A stretch of 64,000 nucleotides of DNA from Paenibacillus ginsengarvi. Lineage in GTDB: Bacteria > Bacillota > Bacilli > Paenibacillales > NBRC-103111. This document shows, piece by piece, positions 8,327 to 16,481 of the stretch (positions are counted from its first letter, which is position 1; the number at the start of each line of letters is the position of its first letter). The notes under the pieces are model-generated. The model searched no databases. It was given only the letters and a program-made list of their open reading frames with translations, and had not been told where the DNA came from. A program made the position numbers and the translations under genes. The DNA lies in contig NZ_RBAH01000001.1 of NCBI RefSeq assembly GCF_003626695.1, forward strand, positions 496,001-560,000, given 5' to 3'.

Positions 8327-8822
8327 GAACGAGACCTCTTCTTTCTTTGCGCCAAGTAAGCAGCGAATCTAGGAAAATAAGCGCCACTCCGATTACAATC
8401 CCCGAATCGGCCAAATTGAAAATCGCAAAATTATAATCGACATCCCAACCGAACAGGGAAAACACAAAATGGAAATGCAGGAAATCCACAACTTCGCCGA
8501 ACAAGGCGCGATCGATAAAATTGCCGAAAGCTCCGCCAAGCAGCAAGCTCAAAGCGGTCTTAAGCAGCGTCTTCGAACTGTCTTTGCGCAGCTTTTGCAG
8601 ATACCAAATAATGCCGACCACAATCACAGTCGTAGCGACAATAAAAAACCAGCGCTGTTCCTGTAAAATGCCAAATGCGGCTCCTCGGTTGCGGTGAGAC
8701 GTCAGCCGGAAAAAATCGCCGATGACCGATATGGATTCGCCTTCCGTCATATAAACGACAATAAGCCGCTTGGCGACCTGATCCAAAATAAATACGATAA
8801 TCGCGACAACGTAATAAATCAA
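8304..8822 (-). CDS. lspA: Lipoprotein signal peptidase (signal peptidase II)
   Basis: Cleaves signal peptides of prolipoproteins after diacylglyceryl modification, for example OppA and the DUF4349 lipoprotein of this window. The 172-aa protein has four hydrophobic segments and the two catalytic Asp regions, TSHRNRGAAFGIL (NxGAAF) and GGAFGNFIDRALFGEVVDFLHF (GNxxDR and VVDF). The start is assigned to TTG at 8822, with AGGGGG upstream and product (M)IYYVVAIIVFILDQ; a much longer open frame upstream is not conserved. The C-terminus is slightly longer than in B. subtilis and overlaps the next gene. Confidence 0.92.
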   Translation of the reverse strand: MIYYVVAIIVFILDQVAKRLIVVYMTEGESISVIGDFFRLTSHRNRGAAFGILQEQRWFFIVATTVIVVGIIWYLQKLRKDSSKTLLKTALSLLLGGAFGNFIDRALFGEVVDFLHFHFVFSLFGWDVDYNFAIFNLADSGIVIGVALIFLDSLLTWRKERRGLVHEQEEAH

Positions 8823-9043
8823 TCGAAATCCCCCTAAGCGACGAATGGTTTCGCACAACTCGCATTGTAGCACAGGCTTCGGGCGCCCGTCCAATATAAG
8901 CGGCAGCCCGCCGAAGGAGCTCGGCCCTCGCCTGTCGCGATCATGGAAATGTTGGTTCTTATATTTCGGACCGGTCTGGCTAACGATAAAAGTACCTAAG
9001 CGATACTGAAATCGTATCGACACGGAAAGGAGCTTGCAGCCGT

Positions 9044-9793
9044 ATGAACCCACTGACAAACGAACAACTGGACCTCTTGCGCGACACGCTCGAGCGCGAA
9101 CGGCAAACCATCGAACGGATGCTAGCGCGCAGCGATCATTTCGGCTCGGCGGATTCGCTCCGCTCCACCACAGGCGAGCTGTCCGCTTACGACAATCATC
9201 CGGCCGATCTCGGCTCGGAAGTGTTCGAGCGCGGAAAGGACATTGCACTGAACGAGCACGAAGAGCATCGGCTCGAAGATATTTCCAATGCTCTAGAGCG
9301 CATGAACGAAGGCACGTACGGCCGCTGCGGCGTTTGCGGGAAACCGATTCCCATCGAACGGCTGCAAGCGATGCCGGAAACGGAATACTGCTTCGAGCAC
9401 GTGCCGGACCGGGAGCTGTCTCAGCGAAGACCGGTTGAGGAATTCGTTCTCGAGCCGCCGTTCGGCCGCTCCAGCCTCGACGAACGGGAAACCGAAACGG
9501 AGTTCGACGGCGAGGACGCCTGGCAAACCGTCGAAAGCTGGGGCAACTCGGACAGCCCCGCTATGGCCGAAAGCCGGGAAGTACACGACTACGATTCGAT
9601 GTATATCGAATCGGACGAAAACGTCGGCTTTGTCGAGCCTTACGAAAGCTTTGTCGCTACTGATCTGTTCGGCAACCACGTGTCGATCGTGCGAAACCGC
9701 CAGTACCGCGAATATATGGAGCATGGCGAAGGCGAGCCGCTGCTCGAGCCCGATTCCTACTTGGCCGGCGACCAAGACGAATCATCGTCTTAA
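9044..9793 (+). CDS. yteA: YteA-type TraR/DksA zinc-finger protein
   Basis: The 249-aa protein has an N-terminal coiled-coil helix (about 1-90: MNPLTNEQLDLLRDTLERE...) and a DksA/TraR-like zinc finger (about 92-115: YGRCGVCGKPIPIERL then YCFEHV), giving a C-x2-C...C-x2-H ligand set. The acidic C-terminal half is typical of Bacillus YteA/YlyA proteins, which are linked to sporulation and to RNA polymerase. In B. subtilis ylyA also sits next to lspA. It is the only plus-strand gene within a long minus-strand block, and its 3' end overlaps the convergent DUF5665 gene by 4 bp. Confidence 0.85.
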   Translation: MNPLTNEQLDLLRDTLERERQTIERMLARSDHFGSADSLRSTTGELSAYDNHPADLGSEVFERGKDIALNEHEEHRLEDISNALERMNEGTYGRCGVCGKPIPIERLQAMPETEYCFEHVPDRELSQRRPVEEFVLEPPFGRSSLDERETETEFDGEDAWQTVESWGNSDSPAMAESREVHDYDSMYIESDENVGFVEPYESFVATDLFGNHVSIVRNRQYREYMEHGEGEPLLEPDSYLAGDQDESSS

Positions 9794-10128
9794 TACGCCC
9801 GGCCTTCCAGCTGAACCTGTACAATCTTCACGATATCTGCTATAAAGTCGCCGATAATCGGCAAATTCAATGCTCCGAGCAAGCGCAAAAGGTATAATAT
9901 CGTTGCGGCAAACACTGTAAAGCCGATAGCGATTCCGACTCCGCGCGCGATTCCCGAGTACAGATTGATAAAGATCAGTCGGGCGGGACGGTTGAGCAGC
10001 AGGACGTAATCGGCAATTTGCGTTTTTTCCATCTGATCCGCGATTTTCGTCAGCCGCTCGTTCAACTGATTGTACGAAGTTTGATCCGTTCCGTTTTTGT
10101 TTTGGTTGTTTTTGTCCTGATCCGGCAT
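9790..10128 (-). CDS. DUF5665 domain membrane protein
   Basis: Small protein of 112 aa. A hydrophilic Asn/Gln-rich N-terminus (1-25) and an amphipathic helix (LNERLTKIADQMEKTQIADYV) precede one or two membrane segments (about 60-90, GIAIGFTVFAATILYLL) and a short tail. This fits the DUF5665 family, which has no known function. The ATG has GAGGAGG ten bases upstream. It occupies the place between divIVA and the dksA-like gene where Bacillus has ileS. Confidence 0.75.
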   Translation of the reverse strand: MPDQDKNNQNKNGTDQTSYNQLNERLTKIADQMEKTQIADYVLLLNRPARLIFINLYSGIARGVGIAIGFTVFAATILYLLRLLGALNLPIIGDFIADIVKIVQVQLEGRAY

Positions 10129-10168
10129 CCTACTGTGACCTCCTCACATCGGTCGGGAAATAAATTCA

Positions 10169-10199
10169 TGGAGACCCGAATAATTCGGCTCTCCATGAA
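10169..10199. repeat. Inverted repeat upstream of the DUF5665 gene
   Basis: CATGGAGACCCGAA and TTCGGCTCTCCATG form a 14-bp stem with one mismatch and a tiny loop. No T-run follows on either strand. It may be an operator or a processing hairpin in the 230-bp gap between divIVA and the DUF5665 gene, which holds no open frame that could be supported. Confidence 0.5.
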
Positions 10200-10301
10200 A
10201 TATACCCTTACAACACGGATTTGCATCCCTTTAGTTATAACCTGAAGCGCTATCGCCAATACGAAAGATCAGAATGTCATGGACAAACAATCACGTACAA
10301 A

Positions 10302-10336
10302 CAAAAATAACCTCTTGTCCGAATCGGACGAGAGGT
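10302..10336 (-). terminator. Terminator downstream of divIVA
   Basis: Minus strand: ACCTCTCGTCCGA / TCGGACAAGAGGT stem followed by TATTTTTGTTTG, 24 bp after the divIVA stop. Confidence 0.85.
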
Positions 10337-10359
10337 CGTTCTCGCATGGCGCAAGGTCA

Positions 10360-10836
10360 CTACCCGTCCTCTCGCGATTCTTCGAGCGTATCCCATTGAT
10401 CGCTGGCGAGCAGTTCGAGCTGAGCTTCGATCAGAGTCCGGAAGCGGGTGCGGTATATAGTCGCCTGTTTTTTGAGCTCCTCGGTTTCGAGTGCGATTTT
10501 GCGGGCTTTAACGAGCGATTCGTTAATGATCCGATCCGCATTTTTCTCCGCTTCTTTAATGATAAGCTGCGCTTCCTTTTTCGAATTGCTGCGAAGCTCG
10601 TCCGCCGCTTCCTGGGCAACGATAATCGTCTTGCTTAGCGTTTCCTCGATTGTGGAAAAGTGATCAAGCCGCTCCTGAAGAGCCGCCACTTGATTTTGAA
10701 GCTCCTTGTTCTCACGTAAGTACATTTCGAAATCTTTGATAACTTGATCGAGAAATTCATTAACGGCATCTTCGTCGTATCCGCGAAGACGGCGGCTGAA
10801 TTCTTTATTATGTATGTCCAATGGCGTCAAAGGCAT
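10360..10836 (-). CDS. divIVA: Cell-division initiation protein DivIVA
   Basis: DivIVA recognises negatively curved membrane at poles and septa and anchors other proteins there, including factors for septum placement and chromosome anchoring in sporulation. The 158-aa product has the N-terminal lipid-binding domain (MPLTPLDIHNKEFSRRLRGY, about 1-50) followed by coiled coil to the end (about 60-150). The start at 10836 is chosen because GGAGGTGAGCC directly precedes it and residues 1-20 then match the family; an open frame 10 codons upstream is not conserved. It is the last gene of the ylm cluster. Confidence 0.94.
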   Translation of the reverse strand: MPLTPLDIHNKEFSRRLRGYDEDAVNEFLDQVIKDFEMYLRENKELQNQVAALQERLDHFSTIEETLSKTIIVAQEAADELRSNSKKEAQLIIKEAEKNADRIINESLVKARKIALETEELKKQATIYRTRFRTLIEAQLELLASDQWDTLEESREDG

Positions 10837-10923
10837 TGGCTCACCTCCTGTATGTATTGACAGCATTACGTTATACAGCCCTTGTACAAGGTTCGACGGG
10901 TATAACGAAAATCCTGCAACGAC

Positions 10924-11706
10924 TTACACGAATTTGCCAATCTTCAATCGAATTCTGCCTTTTTTCGTTTCGCCCTCCACTTCGACAAGCTTGAAACGCC
11001 CGAATCCCTGGAACGAAATCACATCGCCTTCGCGAAGCTGCTTCGAGGGATCCTCCTCCGGCTTCCAGTTCACTTTGCACCTTCCCGATTTGATCGGATC
11101 GAGTACTTTGGACCGGCTTAACCGGTACACATCGCTTACGATGCCGTCAAGCCGGAGAGAAGCGACCGTCAAGTTCATCTCCTCAAGCGTCGGAATGGCG
11201 CTACGGAGCTTGCTTAGCGGGATCGTCTCGGTTAACACGTTGACGCGGTGGACCTGCCGCAGATGGAGGTGGACATAATCGATGATTTCGCTAGCCACGA
11301 TGGCGTGACAGCAATCGTCGTGAACGAGGATGTCGCCCAGCTTGTCGCGTTTGATGCCGACTCCGAGCAAGGAGCCCAAGAAATCGCCGTGATCAAGCCG
11401 GGAAAACCGCGTATCGTCCGAGGTGACGGACAGCAGGCCGATTCCCGTATCCTCCGATTCCGTGTCCCGGTAGTCCGGAGCGATTAGGATGCGCCTGCGC
11501 TCGGCCTGCTCGTATCCGCCGTCAAACCGGATGCGAACGCCCTCGGCCCGATTCGCGAGCGACTGCACGATGAACGCTTGCCGCGGATCAAGAAAGTCGG
11601 TCAGCTTCACCGTGTGAAACATGGCGGCTCGCGTGATCCATTCCTCGGCTTTGTCGACAAAACGGTGCTCATCCGGATGAAAATGTGTGTAAATATTAGA
11701 CGTCAT
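10924..11706 (-). CDS. ylmH: YlmH family S4-domain RNA-binding protein
   Basis: The 260-aa protein has an N-terminal domain (about 1-170) and a C-terminal S4 RNA-binding domain (about 180-250: LRLDGIVSDVYRLSRSKVLDPIKSGRCKVNW, then EGDVISFQGFGRFKL). YlmH of Bacillus acts on stalled ribosomes with peptidyl-tRNA in the large subunit, in ribosome quality control. The ATG follows GGGTGA by seven bases, seven bp after the ylmG stop. It is part of the sepF-ylmG-ylmH-divIVA block. Confidence 0.9.
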   Translation of the reverse strand: MTSNIYTHFHPDEHRFVDKAEEWITRAAMFHTVKLTDFLDPRQAFIVQSLANRAEGVRIRFDGGYEQAERRRILIAPDYRDTESEDTGIGLLSVTSDDTRFSRLDHGDFLGSLLGVGIKRDKLGDILVHDDCCHAIVASEIIDYVHLHLRQVHRVNVLTETIPLSKLRSAIPTLEEMNLTVASLRLDGIVSDVYRLSRSKVLDPIKSGRCKVNWKPEEDPSKQLREGDVISFQGFGRFKLVEVEGETKKGRIRLKIGKFV

Positions 11707-11713
11707 CCGTGCA

Positions 11714-12013
11714 TCACCCGAAAGCGTTCAGTACATAAGCAATAACCGTCTGCAGCCCGTAAATGACGAAGCGCAGAGCGATCAGTGCAATAATCGGCGA
11801 AATGTCGATCATGCCGCCGATCGGCGGAATAAATCGGCGAAATAGCGATAAATACGGCTCGACCAACTTGCCGAGAATTTCACCGATAAAGCTGTCCCGT
11901 GCATTGGGCAGCCAGGACAGCAGCACATAAGCAATGACAAGGTACATATATACCGTGCCGACATTGCCTATATACCCGATAATGTTAGAGATCACAGCAT
12001 TACTCAAAAACAT
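11714..12013 (-). CDS. ylmG: YggT family membrane protein YlmG
   Basis: Small integral membrane protein of up to 99 aa with two YggT-type hydrophobic halves and the motifs WLPNARDS and LVEPYLSLFRRFIPPIGG-(M)-IDISPI. Homologues influence division and nucleoid or plastid organisation; the molecular role is unclear. The GAGGTG site overlaps the sepF stop and lies only one base from the annotated ATG. The TTG two codons later (spacing six) may be the real start, shortening the protein by two residues. Confidence 0.88.
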   Translation of the reverse strand: MFLSNAVISNIIGYIGNVGTVYMYLVIAYVLLSWLPNARDSFIGEILGKLVEPYLSLFRRFIPPIGGMIDISPIIALIALRFVIYGLQTVIAYVLNAFG

Positions 12014-12018
12014 TCACC

Positions 12019-12468
12019 TCATCGAATATATTCGTCCTGATCATGCAGCATTTCGGAAATGGCACCCTGAATTTCAATCGATTCGGGGGTGCAGAGGAAA
12101 ATGTTCGGTCCAATCTTCGTAATGCCGCCGTTCAAAGCATATACGGTACCGCTTAAAAAGTCGACGATCCGAATCGCCTGCTCCGTCCGGACGCGCTGGA
12201 GATTAACGACCACGGGTCGCCGCGACCGCAGATGATCGGCAATTTCCTGCGTCTCCTCATAGGAGCGCGGTTCGTTCAGCACGACTCGAACGTTCCGCTG
12301 CGAATGGATGCTGACGATATTCCCCTTATTTGTTTTACGTGCATCCGCCGGAACGGTTTCATGTTCCTCCGGTTCATCGATTTGCTGACTTTGACGTGTC
12401 TCGCGCTCGACGACTTCTTCCTCGTCCTGCAGACCGACAAAGTTCAAAAAACGATTCATAACTCCCAT
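12019..12468 (-). CDS. sepF: Cell division protein SepF
   Basis: SepF binds the FtsZ C-terminal peptide and the membrane, bundling FtsZ filaments and acting alongside FtsA. The 149-aa protein has the amphipathic N-terminus [13 protein letters not shown] (membrane anchor), an acidic linker (about 15-60) and the conserved SepF core (about 65-140: [60 protein letters not shown]). The ATG has GGAGG nine bases upstream. FtsA and FtsZ are both encoded about 7 kb upstream in the same cluster. Confidence 0.94.
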   Translation of the reverse strand: MGVMNRFLNFVGLQDEEEVVERETRQSQQIDEPEEHETVPADARKTNKGNIVSIHSQRNVRVVLNEPRSYEETQEIADHLRSRRPVVVNLQRVRTEQAIRIVDFLSGTVYALNGGITKIGPNIFLCTPESIEIQGAISEMLHDQDEYIR

Positions 12469-12549
12469 TACGATTTTCCTCCTTCATGATCGGTTTCAAA
12501 CCTTTTCCGTTCATTCAAGTTTTATTCATGAGCAGGATTCGCACGATCG

Positions 12550-13236
12550 TCAGCTTTCCTTGCCGACAAGCACTGTTCCGAGACGGATCCAGGTGGCTCC
12601 TTCCTCGATGGCAACCTCGAAGTCGTTCGACATCCCCATCGAAAGATGCTCTACGGCATAACCGAGCGCGCCTGTCCGATTCAGGTTGTCCCTGAGTTCC
12701 CTCAGTCCCCGGAACACCGGTCTTGTCTCTTCCGCTTCCGTCTCATACGGCGCCATCGTCATGAGACCGATTATGCGCAAATGCGGATAATCGCGAAGCT
12801 GTTCCGCGAACGGAAGAAGCTGGTCGGGAGCGAGTCCGTACTTCGTTTCTTCGCCGGAGACGTTCACTTGAATAAAGCAGTCGATCGCCGCGCCGCTCTT
12901 TGCCGCTTGACGGTCGAGCTCCTTAGCAAGAGACAGCCTGTCCAGCGAATGGACGTACGTAAACTTGCCGACGATGTCCTTTACTTTATTGGTTTGCAGA
13001 TGGCCGATAAAATGCCAGACGGCCGCAGAGCCAATGGAGAGCCACTTCGCTTCGGCATCCTGCCACCGATTTTCCCCTACATGACGTTGTCCGCACTCCA
13101 CCGCTTCCCTGGCCGTATCGACCGATACGTATTTGGTGACGGCGATTACGTTTACGTCTTCGCGACTTCGACCGCAACGCGAGCATGCCGCGGCAATTCG
13201 CGCTTCGACCTCGCGTATTCGCTGTTCGATACTCAA
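12550..13236 (-). CDS. ylmE: YggS/PROSC family PLP-homeostasis protein
   Basis: PLP-binding single-domain TIM barrel of the YggS/PLPBP family, which controls free pyridoxal phosphate and amino-acid balance. The 228-aa product contains NVIAVTKYVSVDTAREAV, with the PLP lysine in TK, GENRWQDAEAKW, WHFIGHLQTNK and the C-terminal GMSNDFEVAIEEGATWIRLGTVLVG. The start is set at TTG 13236, giving the family-typical length; the frame stays open upstream but is not conserved. The GGAAAGG site is rather distant (about 14 bases), so the start is less certain than the identity. Confidence 0.88.
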   Translation of the reverse strand: MSIEQRIREVEARIAAACSRCGRSREDVNVIAVTKYVSVDTAREAVECGQRHVGENRWQDAEAKWLSIGSAAVWHFIGHLQTNKVKDIVGKFTYVHSLDRLSLAKELDRQAAKSGAAIDCFIQVNVSGEETKYGLAPDQLLPFAEQLRDYPHLRIIGLMTMAPYETEAEETRPVFRGLRELRDNLNRTGALGYAVEHLSMGMSNDFEVAIEEGATWIRLGTVLVGKES

Positions 13237-13283
13237 GACTTTAGCACAATCCTTTCCATTATCTTCGCCGAGCAAATGCGCGG

Positions 13284-14132
13284 TTACAGATCCAGCCCGA
13301 TCCAGGACGCCATACGGCCCGTTGATCCGTTTTCTTTCCGGTGGGAGTAGAACAGATCGGTGCGACAGCTGGTGCACATCCCACACATTTCGATATGCAT
13401 CGGCAATATTCCTGCTTTTATCATAATTTGTCTGTTCATTTCTTGCAACCCGAGCAGCGCTTTGCCGTCGCCCCGCAGCGTATATACCCACCGGCGCTCC
13501 TCTTCGTCCAGTCCAAGCTCGTCCATGCAAGCATCAATCCGCTCAATTACTCTATAATCCACTTCGTAGCAGCATGAACCAATGGAGGGACCGATGGCCG
13601 TATGGATGTGCTCCGGCTTCGAGCCGAAAGCTTCTCCCATCACAGAGATCGCAGCTTGTGCGATTTGCAGCACCGTGCCTTTCCACCCGGCATGTGCCAG
13701 ACCGATGGCGCGGCGAACGGGGTCGATAAAGTACAGCGGCACACAATCGGCATAAAAGGAAGCCAGCCATATTCCCGGTTCATCCGTTACGAGCGCATCC
13801 GTATCCGCAAACGCATCTTCTCGCGTAAACCGCCCTCTTCCGCGATCGTTGCCGGTGACTACCGCTACTTTACGGTCGTGAACCTGTTCCCCACAGGTCC
13901 ATGCCTCGAACGGAACGCCGAGCGTCTCTGCAAGCCTTCTCCGGTTTTCGATCACCAACTCGGGCCGATCCTGAATGTGCAGCGCGCAATTCAGCGAATC
14001 GTAATCGCCCTCGCTAACACCGCCGATTCGCGTCGTCATTCCTGCGCTGACTCCGGGAAACTCCCGTTCCCAGCGTCTTATATGCAGGCGGCCCGGCTGT
14101 CCCGGCGAGCCCGACCATTCAAACGGCTCCAT
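13284..14132 (-). CDS. pgeF: YlmD/PgeF family multicopper-oxidase-fold protein (laccase domain)
   Basis: The 282-aa protein has the YfiH/PgeF fold with HVGWKG-type zinc/copper ligands seen as LAHAGWKGT (about 155) and the CGEQVHDRKV and GPSIGSCCYEV segments. Family members have been described as polyphenol oxidases, purine nucleoside phosphorylases and peptidoglycan-editing factors; which activity applies here cannot be read from the sequence. The ATG follows GAGAGGAGTGG. It precedes ylmE by 47 bp and starts the ylmD-ylmE-sepF-ylmG-ylmH run. Confidence 0.88.
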   Translation of the reverse strand: MEPFEWSGSPGQPGRLHIRRWEREFPGVSAGMTTRIGGVSEGDYDSLNCALHIQDRPELVIENRRRLAETLGVPFEAWTCGEQVHDRKVAVVTGNDRGRGRFTREDAFADTDALVTDEPGIWLASFYADCVPLYFIDPVRRAIGLAHAGWKGTVLQIAQAAISVMGEAFGSKPEHIHTAIGPSIGSCCYEVDYRVIERIDACMDELGLDEEERRWVYTLRGDGKALLGLQEMNRQIMIKAGILPMHIEMCGMCTSCRTDLFYSHRKENGSTGRMASWIGLDL

Positions 14133-14189
14133 GCGCTTCCACTCCTCTCGCCTTCAGTATACCACATAGCCCCCGCCAGACAGTAAGAA

Positions 14190-14217
14190 GCCGCAGCAAC
14201 GTCGTGCCGCAGCTTCC
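14190..14217 (-). terminator. Possible terminator downstream of ylmC
   Basis: Minus strand GAAGCTGCGGCA / TGCTGCGGCTTC stem (two G-U pairs), followed by only a short T-rich stretch (TTCTTACTG), just after the ylmC stop. Confidence 0.5.
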
Positions 14218-14229
14218 GTAACCATACCG

Positions 14230-14523
14230 TTAATAATTTCGCTTGTACTCGACCGCGGACTCGCCCTCATTCTCTACACGGTATGTCTTTGCTTCGTCCA
14301 GCTTTACAAGCACGACGTCCATACCGATTTTCACAATATTGCGCCACGGGATGACGACGTCGGCTCCACCGCCGAACATGCCAAAGAACTTGCTCTGATT
14401 CGGCACGACAATCGCATCGATGCGGCCTTGGCGCAAATCCAGCTCCAAATCGCTGATTTGGCCCAGCCTTTTGCCATCGACGATATTGATGACGTCTTTG
14501 GATTGAAAATCGGATATTTTCAA
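14230..14523 (-). CDS. ylmC: YlmC/YmxH family sporulation protein (PRC-barrel)
   Basis: The 97-aa protein has a single PRC-barrel-like domain (MKISDFQSKDVINIVDGKRLGQISDLELDL...WRNIVKIGMDVVLVKL). YlmC and YmxH are annotated as sporulation proteins, but their action is not defined. Start codon TTG with GGTGAT upstream. It lies alone between the sigG terminator and the pgeF operon, with a possible promoter at 14571-14599. Confidence 0.85.
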   Translation of the reverse strand: MKISDFQSKDVINIVDGKRLGQISDLELDLRQGRIDAIVVPNQSKFFGMFGGGADVVIPWRNIVKIGMDVVLVKLDEAKTYRVENEGESAVEYKRNY

Positions 14524-14570
14524 GGCGGATCACCACGAATCGCAAAATTTGGAGCCGCTTCGCTCTGTTT

Positions 14571-14599
14571 ATTATATGTCGCCCAGCGGCAAAATGTCC
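14571..14599 (-). promoter_or_regulatory. Candidate ylmC promoter
   Basis: Minus strand: perfect TATAAT at 14576-14571, inside CATATAAT that also resembles a sigma-E -10 element, with GACATT 17 bp upstream. Because ylmC is a sporulation gene, either sigma-A or sigma-E could be used; sequence alone does not decide. Confidence 0.4.
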
Positions 14600-14678
14600 T
14601 GTTACTTCGGGGGGACGAGCCGTAAATTGTTCATGCTTGTACCGGAGTTTCCCGACTAATGAATATAGGCTTACGCCC

Positions 14679-14718
14679 AAAAAAGCCGCCCGACTCATGA
14701 AAGTCAGCGGCGGCTTTA
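14679..14718 (-). terminator. Terminator of sigG
   Basis: Minus strand: AAAGCCGCC...GGCGGC with an internal GACT/AGTC extension, followed by six Ts. It lies 46 bp beyond the sigG stop. Confidence 0.85.
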
Positions 14719-14763
14719 GCGCTTGTCGCTTGGACCGGCCGCTACACGGAGCGGCACAAGCCC

Positions 14764-15546
14764 TTACGTTTTTACATGTTTCTGCATTTGCGATATGGCC
14801 GACTTTTCCAGACGGGACACTTGCGCCTGCGAAATGCCGATTTCGTCGGCCACCTCCATCTGCGTCTTCCCTTCGAAAAAACGCATCGATAAAATCATTT
14901 TCTCGCGATCGTTCAGCTTGCGCATGGCTTCCCGAAGCGCGATTCCTTCGATCCACGAGATGTCCTTGTTGCGCTCGTCGCTAATCTGATCCATTACATA
15001 AATCGGATCTCCGCCGTCGTGATATATAGGTTCGAATAACGATACCGGGTCCTGAATCGCATCGAGCGCGAACACGACATCTTCCTTCGGCACGTTCAGA
15101 GCCTCGGAAATTTCGTATACCGTCGGCTCGCGGGAGTTCGAATTCGTTAGCTGGTCGCGGACTTGCAGCGCCTTATAGGCAATGTCGCGCAGCGAACGGG
15201 ATACCCGGATCGGATTGTTGTCGCGCAAATAACGGCGTATTTCACCGATGATCATCGGTACCGCATACGTTGAAAATTTGACATTTTGGCTCAAATCGAA
15301 ATTGTCGATAGCTTTCATGAGGCCGATGCATCCTACCTGAAACAAGTCGTCGACAAATTCGCCCCGGTTATTGAAGCGCTGGATGACGCTCAGCACCAGC
15401 CGCAAGTTGCCGTTAACCAATTTCTCTCTTGCTGCTCGTTCGTTTCTCGTCTGAAGCTGTACGAACAATTCACGCATTTCCGCGTTGGACAGAACAGGCA
15501 GTTTCGAAGTATCAACACCACAGATTTCGACTTTGTTTCGGGTCAA
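14764..15546 (-). CDS. sigG: RNA polymerase sigma factor SigG (forespore late)
   Basis: Sigma-G directs late transcription in the forespore after engulfment. The 260-aa protein opens with the diagnostic MTRNKVEICGVDTSKLPVLS and contains sigma region 2 (VSRSLRDIAYKA follows LFQVGCIGLMKAIDNFDLSQNVKFSTYA) and region 4 (EKMILSMRFFEGKTQMEVADEIGISQAQVSRLEK) with its helix-turn-helix. The start codon is TTG, and its GGGAGG site lies inside a hairpin (15556-15596). It follows sigE, as in Bacillus, but a terminator separates the two. It needs its own promoter or read-through; none was clearly recognised. Confidence 0.96.
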   Translation of the reverse strand: MTRNKVEICGVDTSKLPVLSNAEMRELFVQLQTRNERAAREKLVNGNLRLVLSVIQRFNNRGEFVDDLFQVGCIGLMKAIDNFDLSQNVKFSTYAVPMIIGEIRRYLRDNNPIRVSRSLRDIAYKALQVRDQLTNSNSREPTVYEISEALNVPKEDVVFALDAIQDPVSLFEPIYHDGGDPIYVMDQISDERNKDISWIEGIALREAMRKLNDREKMILSMRFFEGKTQMEVADEIGISQAQVSRLEKSAISQMQKHVKT

Positions 15547-15555
15547 CGTGAATAC

Positions 15556-15596
15556 CTCCCAAGGAGAAACATTACTGTTAATTATCTCCGAGGGAG
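15556..15596 (-). promoter_or_regulatory. Hairpin sequestering the sigG ribosome binding site
   Basis: In the sigG leader, CTCCC and GGAGA pair with TCTCC and GGGAG (two stacked 5-bp stems around a 2x2 internal loop). This buries the GGGAGG ribosome binding site. In B. subtilis a leader hairpin and a weak start codon are known to lower sigG translation; the TTG start here fits that design. Read on the plus strand, the same hairpin is followed by eight Ts. Confidence 0.6.
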
Positions 15597-15708
15597 TTTT
15601 TTTTATGCGCAGTCCGGCAGGAACAACCGTTCGCCAACCATGGCAGTAAACGCTTACAGCCTACTCTGCGTAACAGTGCCATTTACAAAATAAAAGTTCC
15701 CTTGAGGC

Positions 15709-15736
15709 GAAAAAGAGAAGCACCAACGCTTCTCTC
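15709..15736 (-). terminator. Terminator of spoIIGA-sigE
   Basis: Minus strand: GAGAAGC-GTTGGT-GCTTCTC followed by TTTTTCG, starting four bp after the sigE stop. Confidence 0.85.
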
Positions 15737-15739
15737 CCG

Positions 15740-16462
15740 CTACACCATTTTATTGAATTCTTTGCGCAGCCTTTTGATAATCCGTTTCTCGAGACGCGAA
15801 ATGTACGACTGGGAAATGCCGAGCATATCGGCGACGTCCTTTTGCGTCTTTTCTTCCCCGTCCTGCAGGCCGAACCTGAGTTCCATTATGATTCTTTCCC
15901 GCTCTGTCAATTTGTCGAGCGCCTTGTGCAGCAGCTTGCGGTCGACCTGCTCCTCGATATTGCGGTAGATCGTATCGTTCTCCGTACCTAGCACGTCCGA
16001 CAGCAGCAGCTCGTTTCCGTCCCAGTCGATATTGAGCGGTTCGTCGAACGACACCTCCGTCCGAACCTTGCTGTTACGCCGCAAATACATCAGGATTTCG
16101 TTCTCGATGCACCGCGATGCGTAGGTGGCCAGCTTGATCTTCTTCTCGGGATCGAATGTATTAACCGCTTTGATCAATCCGATAGCCCCGATCGAAACGA
16201 GATCCTCGATATTGATACCGGTATTTTCAAACTTCCGGGCTATGTATACGACAAGCCGCAAATTTCGCTCGATCAGCATGGCGCGTATGGCCGCGTCTCC
16301 CGAGGGCAGCTTGCCGAGCAAATACTCCTCTTCTTCCCTCGTGAGCGGCGGAGGCAGCGCCTCGCTCCCGCCGATATAATAGATTTCGTCGCTTTTCAGT
16401 CCGAGCAGGAAGAGCAGCCGGTAATAGAGCAATTGTGCGAACAGTTTCCATTTGAGCAGCAT
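15740..16462 (-). CDS. sigE: RNA polymerase sigma factor SigE precursor (mother cell early)
   Basis: Pro-sigma-E (240 aa) is made before septation and activated by SpoIIGA cleavage in the mother cell. The first about 28 residues ([32 protein letters not shown]) form the hydrophobic pro-sequence that tethers it to membrane. Region 2 ([39 protein letters not shown]) and region 4 ([40 protein letters not shown]) follow. The ATG has AGGAGG eight bases upstream; that site lies at the edge of the third 39-bp repeat (16482-16588). It is cotranscribed with its protease gene spoIIGA. Confidence 0.96.
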   Translation of the reverse strand: MLLKWKLFAQLLYYRLLFLLGLKSDEIYYIGGSEALPPPLTREEEEYLLGKLPSGDAAIRAMLIERNLRLVVYIARKFENTGINIEDLVSIGAIGLIKAVNTFDPEKKIKLATYASRCIENEILMYLRRNSKVRTEVSFDEPLNIDWDGNELLLSDVLGTENDTIYRNIEEQVDRKLLHKALDKLTERERIIMELRFGLQDGEEKTQKDVADMLGISQSYISRLEKRIIKRLRKEFNKMV

Positions 16463-16481
16463 GTCGTTACCCTCCTAAGAG

